Translations under genes and position numbers: made by a program
Shown: positions 35,789 through 44,621 of the stretch, piece after piece
Numbering within the stretch: position 1 is the stretch's first letter
How the letters are laid out: each line of letters opens with the position of its first letter
Notes under the pieces: generated by a model
What the model was told of the DNA's origin: nothing
The model's input: the letters and a program-made list of their open reading frames with translations, nothing else
Database searches by the model: none
Assembly (NCBI RefSeq): GCF_002903145.1
Contig: NZ_PPDJ01000003.1
Location: 371,308-435,307, forward strand
Direction of reading: 5' to 3'
Length of the DNA stretch: 64,000 nucleotides
Source of the DNA: Halobacteriovorax sp. DA5
Lineage (GTDB): Bacteria; Bdellovibrionota; Bacteriovoracia; Bacteriovoracales; Bacteriovoracaceae

Positions 35789-36271
35789 ATGAAAACAATT
35801 TTAGCCTTTTTAATGGTAACATCAGTATTTGCAACTATTCCACAGGGAACTTATCTACTTGATCGTATTGAGTGTACGACAGGTGAGACGCTTAAGCTTG
35901 GTGGTGCATTTATGAGATATAATGTGACTCTTAAGGTAGAAGAAGAAAAAGCTGAAATGACTGCAGTTGCAAAGAGTGCAAAGTGGGCACCGTACTTACT
36001 AAATTGTACTCAGGTTAATTCAGGTGACTTTAAATATGTTGGTCCAGGTCAGTATCAAGGTGGACTTGAAATGACTAAAGTTAAGTGTAACCTTGGTGTT
36101 TGGGAAGGTATTTTAAAGAAGCAACACTTTGGTGTTGAATCAAATGGATCAATCTTTGATTATGAATATAACGACGGAAAGCTTGTCCTAAGTGTAAAAG
36201 ACACTTTCACAAATTATAAGACATGTCGTGAAGCCGGTGGCTCACCAATTTATCACTATAATAAACAGTAA
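35789..36271 (+). CDS. Small exported protein linked to the TonB-dependent receptor
   Basis: 160 residues with a signal peptide (MKTILAFLMVTSVFA). The mature part is beta-rich with four cysteines (near 29, 71, 91 and 147), and the fold looks like a small beta-barrel or lipocalin-like domain, though I cannot name a family. It starts 15 bases after the receptor gene, so it is in the same operon; a role in ligand capture is inferred from that position only. Confidence 0.65.
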   Translation: MKTILAFLMVTSVFATIPQGTYLLDRIECTTGETLKLGGAFMRYNVTLKVEEEKAEMTAVAKSAKWAPYLLNCTQVNSGDFKYVGPGQYQGGLEMTKVKCNLGVWEGILKKQHFGVESNGSIFDYEYNDGKLVLSVKDTFTNYKTCREAGGSPIYHYNKQ

Positions 36272-36276
36272 GTTTT

Positions 36277-37665
36277 TTATAAAGGTTGTGTCATCTTAGA
36301 TGGCACAACAAATTTATCAAAGTCATCAGCACTTAGAAGTCCTAACTCAATTGCTGATTCCTTAAGAGTCGTTCCCTTAATATGTGCATTCTTTGCGATC
36401 TTGGCAGCATTATCATAGCCTATATGCTGATTTAAAGCCGTCACAAGCATTAGAGAGTTACTTAGATGTTTCTCAATATTTTCATGGTTTGGCTCAATTC
36501 CAATAACACAATTTTTATTAAAAGAATCCATTGAATCCGCAAGTAGTGTGAGGGAGTGAAGGTAGTTGTGAATCATAACTGGTTTATAAACATTAAGCTC
36601 AAAATTTCCTTGAGATCCTGCAAGGCCAATTACGGTATCATTCCCTAGGACTTGTACACATACCATCGTAATGGCCTCACATTGTGTGGGGTTTACCTTT
36701 CCTGGCATGATTGATGAGCCTGGCTCGTTAGCTGGAATTGAAATTTCTCCAATCCCACAGCGCGGTCCACTGGCAAGCCACCTAATATCATTTGCAATTT
36801 TCAACAAGGCCGTTGCAAGTCTTCTCATGGCACCAGAACTTGCAACAAGTGCATCGTGTGCTGCAAGGGATGCAAATTTATTTGGGGCCGTCACAAAATT
36901 CTTTCCTGAGATTTCAGAGATTTTTTGCGCCACTAGTTTTGCATATTCTGGATGTGTATTAAGTCCCGTTCCAACTGCTGTTCCACCTAGAGCAAGCTCT
37001 CTTAAGTTTTCTACCGAATGGAGTATGTCTTTTTTCGCACCTTGAAGTTGTGCCGTGTAGCCGGAAAACTCTTGTCCAAGAGTAAGTGGAGTTGCATCCA
37101 TTAAGTGTGTTCTTCCAATTTTTACGATGTCTTGAAAACTTTTAGATTTCTCTTCGAAAGTTGTGGTCAAGCGATCGAGTGATGGAATTAATCGGTCTTC
37201 AATTTGCTCAACAGCTGCAATATACATTGCTGTAGGGAAGGTATCATTTGATGACTGCGACTTGTTGACATCATCATTAGGGTGAATAGGTTTTTTAGAT
37301 CCCATGATGCCACCACTTATTTCTATGGCGCGATTAGAGATAACTTCATTTGCGTTCATATTTGTCTGAGTACCAGAACCGGTTTGCCAAACAACAAGAG
37401 GGAAGTGCTCATCAAGTTTTCCTGCAATAACTTCATCAGCTGCCTGTGTAATGAGAGCAGCTTTCTCTTTTGAAAGTTTTCCAAGTTCTAGGTTAGCAAG
37501 AGCGGCACCTTTTTTAAGAATACCGAGTGCTCGTATCATCTCACGTGTAAAGTGATCTTTACCAATCTTAAAATTCTCTAATGAACGTTGAGTTTGTGCT
37601 CCCCAGTAGCGAGAAGACTCAACTTTTATTTCACCATTACTATCTGTCTCAATTCTAAATTCCAT
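36277..37665 (-). CDS. fumC: Fumarate hydratase, class II
   Basis: 462 residues. The ATG at 37665 is preferred over a GTG one codon earlier because AAGGG lies 6 bases upstream. Converts fumarate to malate without an iron-sulphur cluster. The superfamily signature [16 protein letters not shown] is present, with the catalytic serine in its first part, along with the substrate-binding [10 protein letters not shown] and [16 protein letters not shown]. It stands alone. A TTAAG box and a short hairpin lie about 60 bases upstream. Confidence 0.95.
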   Translation of the reverse strand: MEFRIETDSNGEIKVESSRYWGAQTQRSLENFKIGKDHFTREMIRALGILKKGAALANLELGKLSKEKAALITQAADEVIAGKLDEHFPLVVWQTGSGTQTNMNANEVISNRAIEISGGIMGSKKPIHPNDDVNKSQSSNDTFPTAMYIAAVEQIEDRLIPSLDRLTTTFEEKSKSFQDIVKIGRTHLMDATPLTLGQEFSGYTAQLQGAKKDILHSVENLRELALGGTAVGTGLNTHPEYAKLVAQKISEISGKNFVTAPNKFASLAAHDALVASSGAMRRLATALLKIANDIRWLASGPRCGIGEISIPANEPGSSIMPGKVNPTQCEAITMVCVQVLGNDTVIGLAGSQGNFELNVYKPVMIHNYLHSLTLLADSMDSFNKNCVIGIEPNHENIEKHLSNSLMLVTALNQHIGYDNAAKIAKNAHIKGTTLKESAIELGLLSADDFDKFVVPSKMTQPL

Positions 37666-37721
37666 CACAATCCCTTCTGTTATTGTTAAGATTTTAGTAC
37701 AGAAGCATGGCCGGCCATACC

Positions 37722-37736
37722 TTAAGAAAGGTTAAG
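37722..37736. promoter_or_regulatory. TTAAG-N5-TTAAG box upstream of fumC
   Basis: TTAAG AAAGG TTAAG, the third copy of the direct repeat seen at 23748 and 28541. With its flanks, CCATAC(C)TTAA and TTAAGTATGG form a 10-bp inverted repeat with one bulge, so it may act as a hairpin as well. Confidence 0.35.
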
Positions 37737-37810
37737 TATGGAAAGCCTATGGCCCCTAAATCAAGTTCAACTTTCTTATTGAACGCTTTAATATCTTGGA
37801 GAGGTTCACT

Positions 37811-38761
37811 CTAGAATATAAACGCTCTTGCTTGAATCTCTCCATCTTTGAAGGTGAATTCAATTGATAGGTCATTTTGCTTAATTCTCATTTGACTAGT
37901 TGGACTCTCACAATATGTATCTAACCAAAAGTTCATTCTAAAAATTGACTTTGTCTCATTATAGTTTGGCCTTTGCCAGTGACCATTACTTAAATTAAAC
38001 CCGTAAACTATTTCTTCATCTCCACAAGATAATTGCTTGTAGATATGATGATCTAAACGTTTAACTTTCCCATCGTAGCTATAACTTAAGTTTGAGCTGA
38101 TATAACTTTTTGCATTTGAAAATAATCGTAGTGTAAGAGGAAGTTCATCTATCTTAATTTCATATGATTGCCAATTCGAATCCCATTGATTTCTTACCTT
38201 AGTACCTAGTTGATCTAGGTAGCTATGACTAATAATTCCAATCTGGTGTCCTAATTCGTGAATAAGAATACTAATCATGGCAGGAATGTCATTAGCTATA
38301 ATTTCTGACTCTTCAAGATTAATAAAAATATGACTTTGCTGATTGAATCCCGTTTTAGCAATACGTGCCGTCATATCATCATTATTATGAAAGAATTCTC
38401 CTGCATATTCCTTACTAACAAAAATAAGAGGTCTTTTCATATAGATCTTATTAATAAATAACTGATTGATCTCTCTTAAAACTGCTTCTTCTAGGGCATC
38501 GATTTGGCACTCGTATTTATTTGAGAGGCAATTAAAGATTGCTCTTTGAAGGTTAAGATAGGCAAAGCTGAAGTTTTGTTCGATCAGTCCTGAGCCATTG
38601 CCAACAATATCACCAGAACCCAATGCATCCATGATCGGTTTTGATTCTTTATTAAAATTCTTCGTTAAGATATAACTCTGAGAAGGGGTTAGCCTTTCAA
38701 GTTCTTTTGAAAATATATAATTTGAAAATAGTATTACTGACAAAATTAAGTAACTTTTCAT
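37811..38761 (-). CDS. Exported putative zinc metalloprotease
   Basis: 316 residues with a signal peptide (about 1-18). The zinc-binding motif is ILIHELGHQIGIISH: H168, E169 and H172 form HExxH, followed by G175 and H179. A metzincin needs HExxHxxGxxH; here the last His is one position too far, so the third ligand is uncertain. Four or more cysteines suggest disulphides. It starts 8 bases after the TIGR02147-type gene on the same strand, and the pair probably forms a regulator-effector unit. Substrate unknown. Confidence 0.7.
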   Translation of the reverse strand: MKSYLILSVILFSNYIFSKELERLTPSQSYILTKNFNKESKPIMDALGSGDIVGNGSGLIEQNFSFAYLNLQRAIFNCLSNKYECQIDALEEAVLREINQLFINKIYMKRPLIFVSKEYAGEFFHNNDDMTARIAKTGFNQQSHIFINLEESEIIANDIPAMISILIHELGHQIGIISHSYLDQLGTKVRNQWDSNWQSYEIKIDELPLTLRLFSNAKSYISSNLSYSYDGKVKRLDHHIYKQLSCGDEEIVYGFNLSNGHWQRPNYNETKSIFRMNFWLDTYCESPTSQMRIKQNDLSIEFTFKDGEIQARAFIF

Positions 38762-38769
38762 TATTTTTC

Positions 38770-39633
38770 CTAGTGCTTAACGACTTTCCCAGTATGGGAA
38801 AAAAATTGAGTATTTAATTGGTAGAGATTATCTGCTTCGTTTGTTGAAAATTTTTCATTAAAGTCTTTTATAAAATCGAAGATATATTTCTTTGCTGCAG
38901 TAACATCACTTTCTTTCACTTTCATTGTTACCGAAGTGATCTGACGCTCATCAACAGGTTGTTCTTGTATTGCTTCTAGCGCTCTGTTTATCATACCGTA
39001 GTGATGTCGCTTAATTGCTGAGCTGGGTACATCGTTGGTTGTAATAAGACCTTCCTTTAAAACAATCAAGCGCCCGTCATCGTTTCTACCAATTGTTTTT
39101 GTTTCAAGCATTGTCTCAATAGCGTACCTTATTTGATTAATAGCAACTTTCTTTCTGAGCTTAAGGTAGATCCACTCTTCTTCTTCAATAAAAGAAGGCA
39201 TCGAAATAAGTTGTTTGATTGCTAGATAATACCAATCACTAATAGCATTGAACTCTTTTAAACTAAGTGCAGTTGCTTTATCTTTTGGATTAATCGCTGC
39301 AATTTTTTCTAAAATTTCTTTTGTTTCTTTATTTTTCTTTTGAGCTTTTTCTAGTTGAACAAGAAGCATAAAATATTGCTTCTCTTTCATATTCATTTGG
39401 AGATCTTCACAAAGAGCGTTGATCATTTCGAGGCTAGGGGGCCTTTGTCCCTTAATGACCATTGTTAATGAACTTGGTGATTTATAACCAAGTCGATTTG
39501 CCCATGTTTTAAGATTATTTGCTGTGTGAGAATAGAGGCCATCTGGCATCCCAGCCTTGATTAGGAAATCACAATAACTTTCAAAGTCGAAAATTGAAAC
39601 TCTTGGATCTTCAATTTTTTGTGTTTCTTCCAT
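38770..39633 (-). CDS. TIGR02147/DUF4423-family regulator-like protein
   Basis: 287 residues from the ATG at 39633, which has AGGG 5 bases upstream; a TTG five codons earlier is less likely. The N-terminal YCDFLIKAG and the helix-turn-helix-like TWANRLGYKSPSSLTMVIKG followed by LCEDLQMNMKEKQYFMLLVQ are diagnostic of TIGR02147, a family abundant in Bdellovibrio-like and Fibrobacter genomes. It probably binds DNA, but the role is not established. It precedes the protease gene by 8 bases. Confidence 0.85.
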   Translation of the reverse strand: MEETQKIEDPRVSIFDFESYCDFLIKAGMPDGLYSHTANNLKTWANRLGYKSPSSLTMVIKGQRPPSLEMINALCEDLQMNMKEKQYFMLLVQLEKAQKKNKETKEILEKIAAINPKDKATALSLKEFNAISDWYYLAIKQLISMPSFIEEEEWIYLKLRKKVAINQIRYAIETMLETKTIGRNDDGRLIVLKEGLITTNDVPSSAIKRHHYGMINRALEAIQEQPVDERQITSVTMKVKESDVTAAKKYIFDFIKDFNEKFSTNEADNLYQLNTQFFSHTGKVVKH

Positions 39634-39651
39634 CTTTGCCCTAATCAAAGA

Positions 39652-39672
39652 AAGGCCCTATAAAAGGGCCTT
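39652..39672 (-). terminator. Intrinsic terminator, leftward
   Basis: On the minus strand: AAGGCCC, loop TTTTATA, GGGCCTT then TCTTT. It ends the transcript of the exported protein gene at 39686-40192. Confidence 0.75.
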
Positions 39673-39685
39673 CTATAGTATTTAA

Positions 39686-40192
39686 TTATTCACAAGCTTC
39701 AATTGTGTAATTTTTAGTAAATAGTTTTCTACCCAGTTTGTTATCGTGTCTTCTACCGTGAAGTGTTTTGTGTACATCGATGTCGTATGAAAGTGGGTGA
39801 GTATATGAATAAGTTTCATATTCTAGACAGATATCACGTCCATCTCTTCTTCCTTGGAGTTTCCATCTTACACATCTTTCTCTTTCTGTAACGATCTCTG
39901 CTCTTCCGTAGAAGCTAGTATATGCTGTACAGATACTATCTCTATCGCCACCACGGTGTTGCCATTCAACACATCTCTTAAGCATTTTCTTTGTTCTAAT
40001 TGTGTCACCATCAATACAACCAAAGAATACTGAGATTGCTCCACCATTATCTAGGTTAAGTGCTGGTTCATTGAAAGTAACTTTCATAAAGTTATCCTTA
40101 ATTGTTTCCCATGAATCATTTTCATTAGGCATACCAGCGAATACTGATGTCGTTACAAATAATGCGGCAATAAACGTGATTAGTTTTTTCAT
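39686..40192 (-). CDS. Exported cysteine-rich protein with an internal repeat
   Basis: 168 residues with a signal peptide (MKKLITFIAALFVTTSVFAG). The mature part contains two similar units, RCVEWQHRGGDRDSIC and RCVRWKLQGRRDGRDIC, about 34 residues apart, each ending in a Cys and followed by Tyr-rich strands. The protein is rich in Arg and His. The pattern suggests disulphide-linked beta-hairpins. No family recognised. It is a single-gene unit with its own terminator. Confidence 0.7.
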   Translation of the reverse strand: MKKLITFIAALFVTTSVFAGMPNENDSWETIKDNFMKVTFNEPALNLDNGGAISVFFGCIDGDTIRTKKMLKRCVEWQHRGGDRDSICTAYTSFYGRAEIVTERERCVRWKLQGRRDGRDICLEYETYSYTHPLSYDIDVHKTLHGRRHDNKLGRKLFTKNYTIEACE

Positions 40193-40406
40193 TTAATTCT
40201 CCCTATAGTTAGCTTGATTCAGTTGAATCATGTCTTTTGAGTCTAAACTAAAACTATGTAGCGGCAGAGATTTTGTAAATAAAATTTCACGATAAGGCAA
40301 ACTATGTTTTCACAAGTTGTGAATCCTGGATTGCGATGAGAAGCCTGTCACCCTTAGTGTGAGCGACAAGCTCTTGAAATATTGTAGAAGTTAAAATGGT
40401 AAATTT

Positions 40407-41495
40407 TTATCTTTCTTTCTTCTCGGCCAGGATTCGATCAAGTCCTCTAAAAACTTCTTCACTGGCATCTTCCATTTGTTGAAAGCCGTCAGTAATAACA
40501 TCGATATTATTCTTAACATCGTCTAGATAGTTAAAAATGACCTTGGTTCCTGAGTGAACGGCCGCATGATCGCCTTCAATGCAAGGAAAGCTTGATAGGC
40601 GAGAGAAGCTGGCCTTACCATCTCCTTCGTAATACCACTTTCCAAGACGACAGTTATGATGATCAACAAAGTTAAAGGCAGGCCTTTCTTCGATGACTGA
40701 AATATAAGTGTTTATTTTCCAAATAACGTGGTCAAGCTTTGCTAAGCTCATGAATACTTCATCATTAGTTGCTGAAATATCTGAGAGGGCATCTTTATTC
40801 TTAACAGTTGTTTGAGAAATACTTTCATCAAATTGATTAATTTTATCGTTGATGTGATTTGTTTTATTAAGAGACTCATTTGCTGAACTTTGCAGCTGCT
40901 TTGAGATCGAGATAAAAGAATCCGTTTTACTTCTAATATTTTCAAGGAGGTCAGTTGTTGATGTTGCAAGCTTTTGAACTTCTTCTGCAACAACAGTAAA
41001 GCCTTTTCCAACTTCTCCTGCACGAGCAGCTTCAACAGAAGCATTAAAAGAGAGTAGTTTTGATTGGAAGGCAATTGTTGAAATTCCTTCAATTGCTTCA
41101 AGGATATCTTTCACTCCTTCTTCAATATTAAGTGAAGATTTTGAAGTGTATTCCATATTATTCTTAAGGCTCGAGACGTCTTCAAGAATTTCTTTCGAGT
41201 CTGTTCTAATACTGTCAAATGAAGCATCTACTTCAGTCAACTTATCTAGTGCTTGGGTGCTATTTCCAACTGAGTCTGCTAAATTCTTTTGAATTTGCGA
41301 AAGCCCGTCTTTCAGTTTGTAATTTTCTGTTTCTAACAGTGCAATCTTTTGCAAAAGAAAGTCATTCTGACTTACAAGCTCTTGAACTTTCCCTTGGGTA
41401 CTTGCTAACTTATTCGTAAGCTCAATATACTCTTGAGTCGGTTGTGTTTCTAGTTCTTCTTTTTTGAAATATGTCTTAAATTTTAGAATACCCAT
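40407..41495 (-). CDS. Cytoplasmic chemoreceptor with CZB zinc-binding domain
   Basis: 362 residues without membrane helices. A coiled N-terminal part is followed by a short MCP signalling domain ([19 protein letters not shown], the hairpin tip that contacts CheA/CheW) and a C-terminal CZB domain with LDHVIWK (H256), [11 protein letters not shown] (H280, C282) and HAAVH (H310, H314). CZB domains bind zinc and sense zinc or hypochlorous acid. No pentapeptide for CheR is seen. A sigma-28-like promoter lies only 8 bases before the ATG and there is no Shine-Dalgarno sequence, so the message may be leaderless. Confidence 0.88.
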   Translation of the reverse strand: MGILKFKTYFKKEELETQPTQEYIELTNKLASTQGKVQELVSQNDFLLQKIALLETENYKLKDGLSQIQKNLADSVGNSTQALDKLTEVDASFDSIRTDSKEILEDVSSLKNNMEYTSKSSLNIEEGVKDILEAIEGISTIAFQSKLLSFNASVEAARAGEVGKGFTVVAEEVQKLATSTTDLLENIRSKTDSFISISKQLQSSANESLNKTNHINDKINQFDESISQTTVKNKDALSDISATNDEVFMSLAKLDHVIWKINTYISVIEERPAFNFVDHHNCRLGKWYYEGDGKASFSRLSSFPCIEGDHAAVHSGTKVIFNYLDDVKNNIDVITDGFQQMEDASEEVFRGLDRILAEKKER

Positions 41496-41502
41496 ATTTT
41501 AA

Positions 41503-41528
41503 TTATCGGAGTTATCTAGATAAATTTA
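41503..41528 (-). promoter_or_regulatory. sigma-28-like promoter for the CZB chemoreceptor
   Basis: Minus strand TAAA, 14 bases, TCCGATAA (or TTAA with 15). The -10 matches FliA at 7 of 8 positions. The start of transcription is predicted at or next to the A of the ATG at 41495. Confidence 0.5.
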
Positions 41529-41593
41529 ATAGGATTTAGATGATTATTATCAGGAAAAGTGAAAAAAGGCGTGAAAATTCACGCCCTTATTAA

Positions 41594-42565
41594 TTATAGT
41601 TTTGGTAAAGCTTTAGCTTCAAGAGAACCAAGGAAGGCCTTGATACTTTCTCTGTCTTCAGCAGAGATCTCTACACCTAATTGGTGCTTGGCCATAATAG
41701 TGATGGCCTCATCAAGAGTCTTTACGCTTCCATCGTGAAAATACGGAGCTGTCTTTGTGATATTTCTTAGAGTAGGTACCTTGAAGAAGAACTTATCATC
41801 TTCATTCTTAGTTACTTCAAAACGACCTTCATCTTTAGTCGGATACTCTTCAGCAAGTCCTAGTTTTTGGAACATTCCACCACCAACGTTGGCACCATCA
41901 TGACATGTTGTACATCCAATCTCGTTAAACTTTTTTAAACCAACTTTTTCTTGGTAGCTAAGAGCTGAGTGATCTCCATTTAAGTACTCATCATAGCGAC
42001 TTGGTGTTAATAGTGTTTTTTCAAAAGCACCAATTGCAACACCAACATTATTAAAGTTGAAAGCTTCTTTATTTCCAAATGCTCTTTCAAAAAGCTCGCG
42101 GTACTCTTGTGTATCGATTTTTTTCATCGCATCTGATGCTTGTGCAAGACCATGCTCAACTGGATTTAAAATAGGGCCAAGTGCCTGCTCTTCAACATCT
42201 TTCGCTCTACCATCCCAAAACTGTAGGAAGTTTAAAGCTGCATTATAAACAGTAGGAGAGTTACGTCCTCCAAGAGTTCCGTCGTGACCTGGTGATGTTG
42301 GTAGGTTATCAACACCAAATTGATCTAGCTTGTGGCATGAATTACAAGAGATGGTGTCATTAATTGATAACTTCTTTTCAAAGTAAAGTGTCTTACCTAG
42401 ATGAATAAGATCCTTATTTGATTTTGTATCAATTAGAGAAGCTGGTAGTGGAGCTAGAACTCCATCGATTTCAGTAAGTAATCCTTTATCATCAAATTGT
42501 TTAACCTCTTGCTTGTTACAGCTTACAGCAAGTACGAACATACCTAAAAGCATACACTTTTTCAT
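41594..42565 (-). CDS. Di-haem cytochrome c peroxidase, lipoprotein
   Basis: 323 residues. The lipobox LAVSC puts the lipid-modified Cys at 16. Two c-type haem sites are present, CNSCH (74-78) and CTTCH (218-222), the arrangement of bacterial CcpA/MauG peroxidases. These reduce periplasmic hydrogen peroxide using electrons from small cytochromes or other donors. The conserved LGGRNSPTVYNAA and KVPTLRNITKTAPYFHDGS segments are present. It stands alone with its own upstream region. Confidence 0.9.
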   Translation of the reverse strand: MKKCMLLGMFVLAVSCNKQEVKQFDDKGLLTEIDGVLAPLPASLIDTKSNKDLIHLGKTLYFEKKLSINDTISCNSCHKLDQFGVDNLPTSPGHDGTLGGRNSPTVYNAALNFLQFWDGRAKDVEEQALGPILNPVEHGLAQASDAMKKIDTQEYRELFERAFGNKEAFNFNNVGVAIGAFEKTLLTPSRYDEYLNGDHSALSYQEKVGLKKFNEIGCTTCHDGANVGGGMFQKLGLAEEYPTKDEGRFEVTKNEDDKFFFKVPTLRNITKTAPYFHDGSVKTLDEAITIMAKHQLGVEISAEDRESIKAFLGSLEAKALPKL

Positions 42566-42636
42566 GTCTTCTCCCTCTTTAAAAATATAGCGTTATCTAC
42601 TTATTATATAAGATTTATTAAAATCTAAAATAGGAA

Positions 42637-43170
42637 TTATTTCTCATTTAGATATTTAAGAACCTTGTTTTCAAGAGGTGCTTTTGTTAGTCCTGTTCTG
42701 CGAGCAAGTTCTGTTGCTTCTTGTTTAGTCATTCCTTCATACTGGTAGAGGTGAGTTAGATACCAAGCTGCTGCACGATTTCCGCTTGAGCAGTGAATAT
42801 AGATCTTTTTGTCTTTATTAGCATCGATAAGTTTTGATATTTGATAAAGTGAGTTAGCATCAATTTCGCTCTTCTTATTAAAGAATGGGATTCGATGGTA
42901 TTGAAGATTTAGCATTTTTGCCGTTGCCTCTTCGTTATATCCTTTAAATTCATCTTCTCCTCTTAGGTTTATTACCATTTCATAACCATCTTTTTTGATT
43001 TTACTAAGAGTCATTTTCGTCGGTTGCGGAGCAATTGCTAGATTTCCAACAACCTTGGCCTCTTCATAATTCATTACAAGTGGCTCGCTTGTCGAATTAT
43101 TAGAAGTTGAGCAAGCTGTTAAGAAAATTGCCGTAATGATTATTGCAAGAAGTGATGTGATTGATTTCAT
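42637..43170 (-). CDS. Tyrosine phosphatase-like lipoprotein
   Basis: 177 residues with lipobox LTAC (C20). The catalytic P-loop is HCSSGNR (C127, R132), as in dual-specificity phosphatases and the related TIGR01244 family. The first part (IAPQPTKMTLSKIKKDGYEM) resembles that family too, which is found beside sulphide-oxidation genes. A rhodanese gene is divergently transcribed 100 bases away, supporting a sulphur connection. The envelope location is unusual for a phosphatase of this type. Substrate unknown. Confidence 0.78.
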   Translation of the reverse strand: MKSITSLLAIIITAIFLTACSTSNNSTSEPLVMNYEEAKVVGNLAIAPQPTKMTLSKIKKDGYEMVINLRGEDEFKGYNEEATAKMLNLQYHRIPFFNKKSEIDANSLYQISKLIDANKDKKIYIHCSSGNRAAAWYLTHLYQYEGMTKQEATELARRTGLTKAPLENKVLKYLNEK

Positions 43171-43270
43171 ATATTATTCCTTTTTTTATTTATAATTCAC
43201 TAATCATACCTCCAAATTATTAAATGATATTTGACCTACATCAAATAATTCTTCAAGATAGTGGAATAGG

Positions 43271-43657
43271 ATGTTTTATATGCAAGAACTTATTCAATTT
43301 ATACGACACAATATGGTTTTTATTATTATCTCTGCTTTTGTCTTGTGGCGAGTATATCGCTTTTTCAAGTCCAAAAAGGAGGTCGAAAAAATATTGAATT
43401 CTAATGATTATCAACTAGTCGATGTTCGTAGTGAAGGTGAGTTTCTCTCATTTTCAATTCCTAACTCAGTAAATATTCCAATTGATCGACTAGCCTCTGA
43501 CTATGAAAAGCTTGATAAGAACAAGTCTGTCATTGTTTACTGCGCTTCAGGTGGAAGAAGTGCAATGGCCAAATTACACCTTCAAAGACTCGGCTTTAAG
43601 AATGTAGTCAATGCTGGTGGTGTACATGCATTATCCCGCATTCTACAGCGAAGATAA
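43271..43657 (+). CDS. Membrane-anchored rhodanese-like protein
   Basis: 128 residues: one N-terminal membrane helix (about 15-33) and a single rhodanese domain with the active loop CASGGR (C91). Rhodaneses move sulphane sulphur between carriers. The six-residue loop and the complete domain suggest an active enzyme. Two starts are possible (43271 or 43280), both near a weak GGA site. The divergent neighbour is the phosphatase-like lipoprotein. Confidence 0.8.
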   Translation: MFYMQELIQFIRHNMVFIIISAFVLWRVYRFFKSKKEVEKILNSNDYQLVDVRSEGEFLSFSIPNSVNIPIDRLASDYEKLDKNKSVIVYCASGGRSAMAKLHLQRLGFKNVVNAGGVHALSRILQRR

Positions 43658-43697
43658 TGGCCGAAAATCGATAATATTTACCCTAAAATACTATTGA

Positions 43698-43716
43698 AGT
43701 ACCATATATTGGTACT
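43698..43716. promoter_or_regulatory. Perfect 7-bp inverted repeat (AGTACCA...TGGTACT)
   Basis: AGTACCA, TATAT, TGGTACT: 19 bases of perfect dyad symmetry, about 75 bases upstream of the Cro-type regulator gene. A likely operator, possibly for autoregulation. Confidence 0.45.
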
Positions 43717-43736
43717 ATTGTGATAAGTATTTAAAA

Positions 43737-43754
43737 TAGTTCTCGCTTGAACTA
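43737..43754. promoter_or_regulatory. Perfect 6-bp inverted repeat (TAGTTC...GAACTA)
   Basis: TAGTTC, TCGCTT, GAACTA, placed between the first inverted repeat and the gene at 43791. Second operator candidate, possibly overlapping the promoter. Confidence 0.4.
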
Positions 43755-43790
43755 CTTTCTCTTCATTAACTTAATAGCAAGGAGAATGAA

Positions 43791-44534
43791 ATGAGAAATG
43801 ACGTATTTGTTGCACTAAAAGAAGTAATGAAGGTTCGTAAGGTTAATTATAAGGATCTGGCGGCCCGAATTGATATGTCAGAGTCTGGCCTTAAGAAGCT
43901 TATGGCAAGTCAGGATTGTTCTATAAGTAAGTTAGATCAAATTTGTGATGTTATTAATATTGATCTAGGAGATCTCTTTGCCATTGCTCAGAATTCAAAA
44001 GAATCAACTTTAAAAATCAATGATAAACAAGAAGCTCTATTTTTAAAGAAACCAATTATCTATCACTTCTTTACTGAGCTGCTTTCTGTCGATGGCGATT
44101 GGAAGAAAATAGCTTCAAAACATCGACTCGATAAGAATGAATGTCTTTCAATGCTAAGAGATTTAGATAAGGTTAATCTTATTGAATTAGGAGAAAAGGA
44201 TCGCGTAAAACTCCTGTTTAAATGGAGTGATATCAATATCTCTGCGAAGTTAGGTGCTCTAGTCAGCTTCAATATTGATCGTGCATTCTTCAAGTATGCT
44301 CAAGATCAATTTCAAATGGAACAAAAGACGTCACATGGTTCTAGGGGAAGTTTTTATCTAAAGAAGGAATCAGTATTGGACTATCTTAAGGCCCTGGATG
44401 ATGTGCAATCGGAATTTGCTAAGAGGTCAAAGAGAGAAGAGCTGCTGTATGGTAAAGAGAATCTTGAAAATATTACTTTCATGACTTATATGGCCTCTGA
44501 CTTTAGAGCAGCGGATTACGTATTCACTAAGTAA
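43791..44534 (+). CDS. Cro/C1-type transcription regulator with C-terminal domain
   Basis: 247 residues. The N-terminal helix-turn-helix is clear: LKEVMKVRKVNYKDLAARID then MSESGLKKLMA and ISKLDQICDVINIDLGDLF. Residues 70-247 form a second, helical domain resembling the C-terminal half of TIGR02147-like regulators (YHFFTELLSVDGDWKKIA), but I cannot name it. Two perfect inverted repeats upstream may be its own operators. AAGGAG precedes the ATG. Confidence 0.8.
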   Translation: MRNDVFVALKEVMKVRKVNYKDLAARIDMSESGLKKLMASQDCSISKLDQICDVINIDLGDLFAIAQNSKESTLKINDKQEALFLKKPIIYHFFTELLSVDGDWKKIASKHRLDKNECLSMLRDLDKVNLIELGEKDRVKLLFKWSDINISAKLGALVSFNIDRAFFKYAQDQFQMEQKTSHGSRGSFYLKKESVLDYLKALDDVQSEFAKRSKREELLYGKENLENITFMTYMASDFRAADYVFTK

Positions 44535-44621
44535 ATAATTCATGATTAAAGTTAACTAATGTTATTTAATTTCAAGGTTGCTATATCTCAATAAGTTTAT
44601 AGAAATCTTTGAGGAGTGAGT

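Noticed and set aside
37811..38761. Metzincin assignment from HELGHQIGIISH
   Set aside because: The third His is at position 12, not 11, of the motif, so the strict HExxHxxGxxH pattern is not met; reported only as a putative HExxH protease.
40339..40375. Imperfect hairpin after the CZB chemoreceptor gene
   Set aside because: Several mismatches and no U-run on the minus strand, so not called a terminator.
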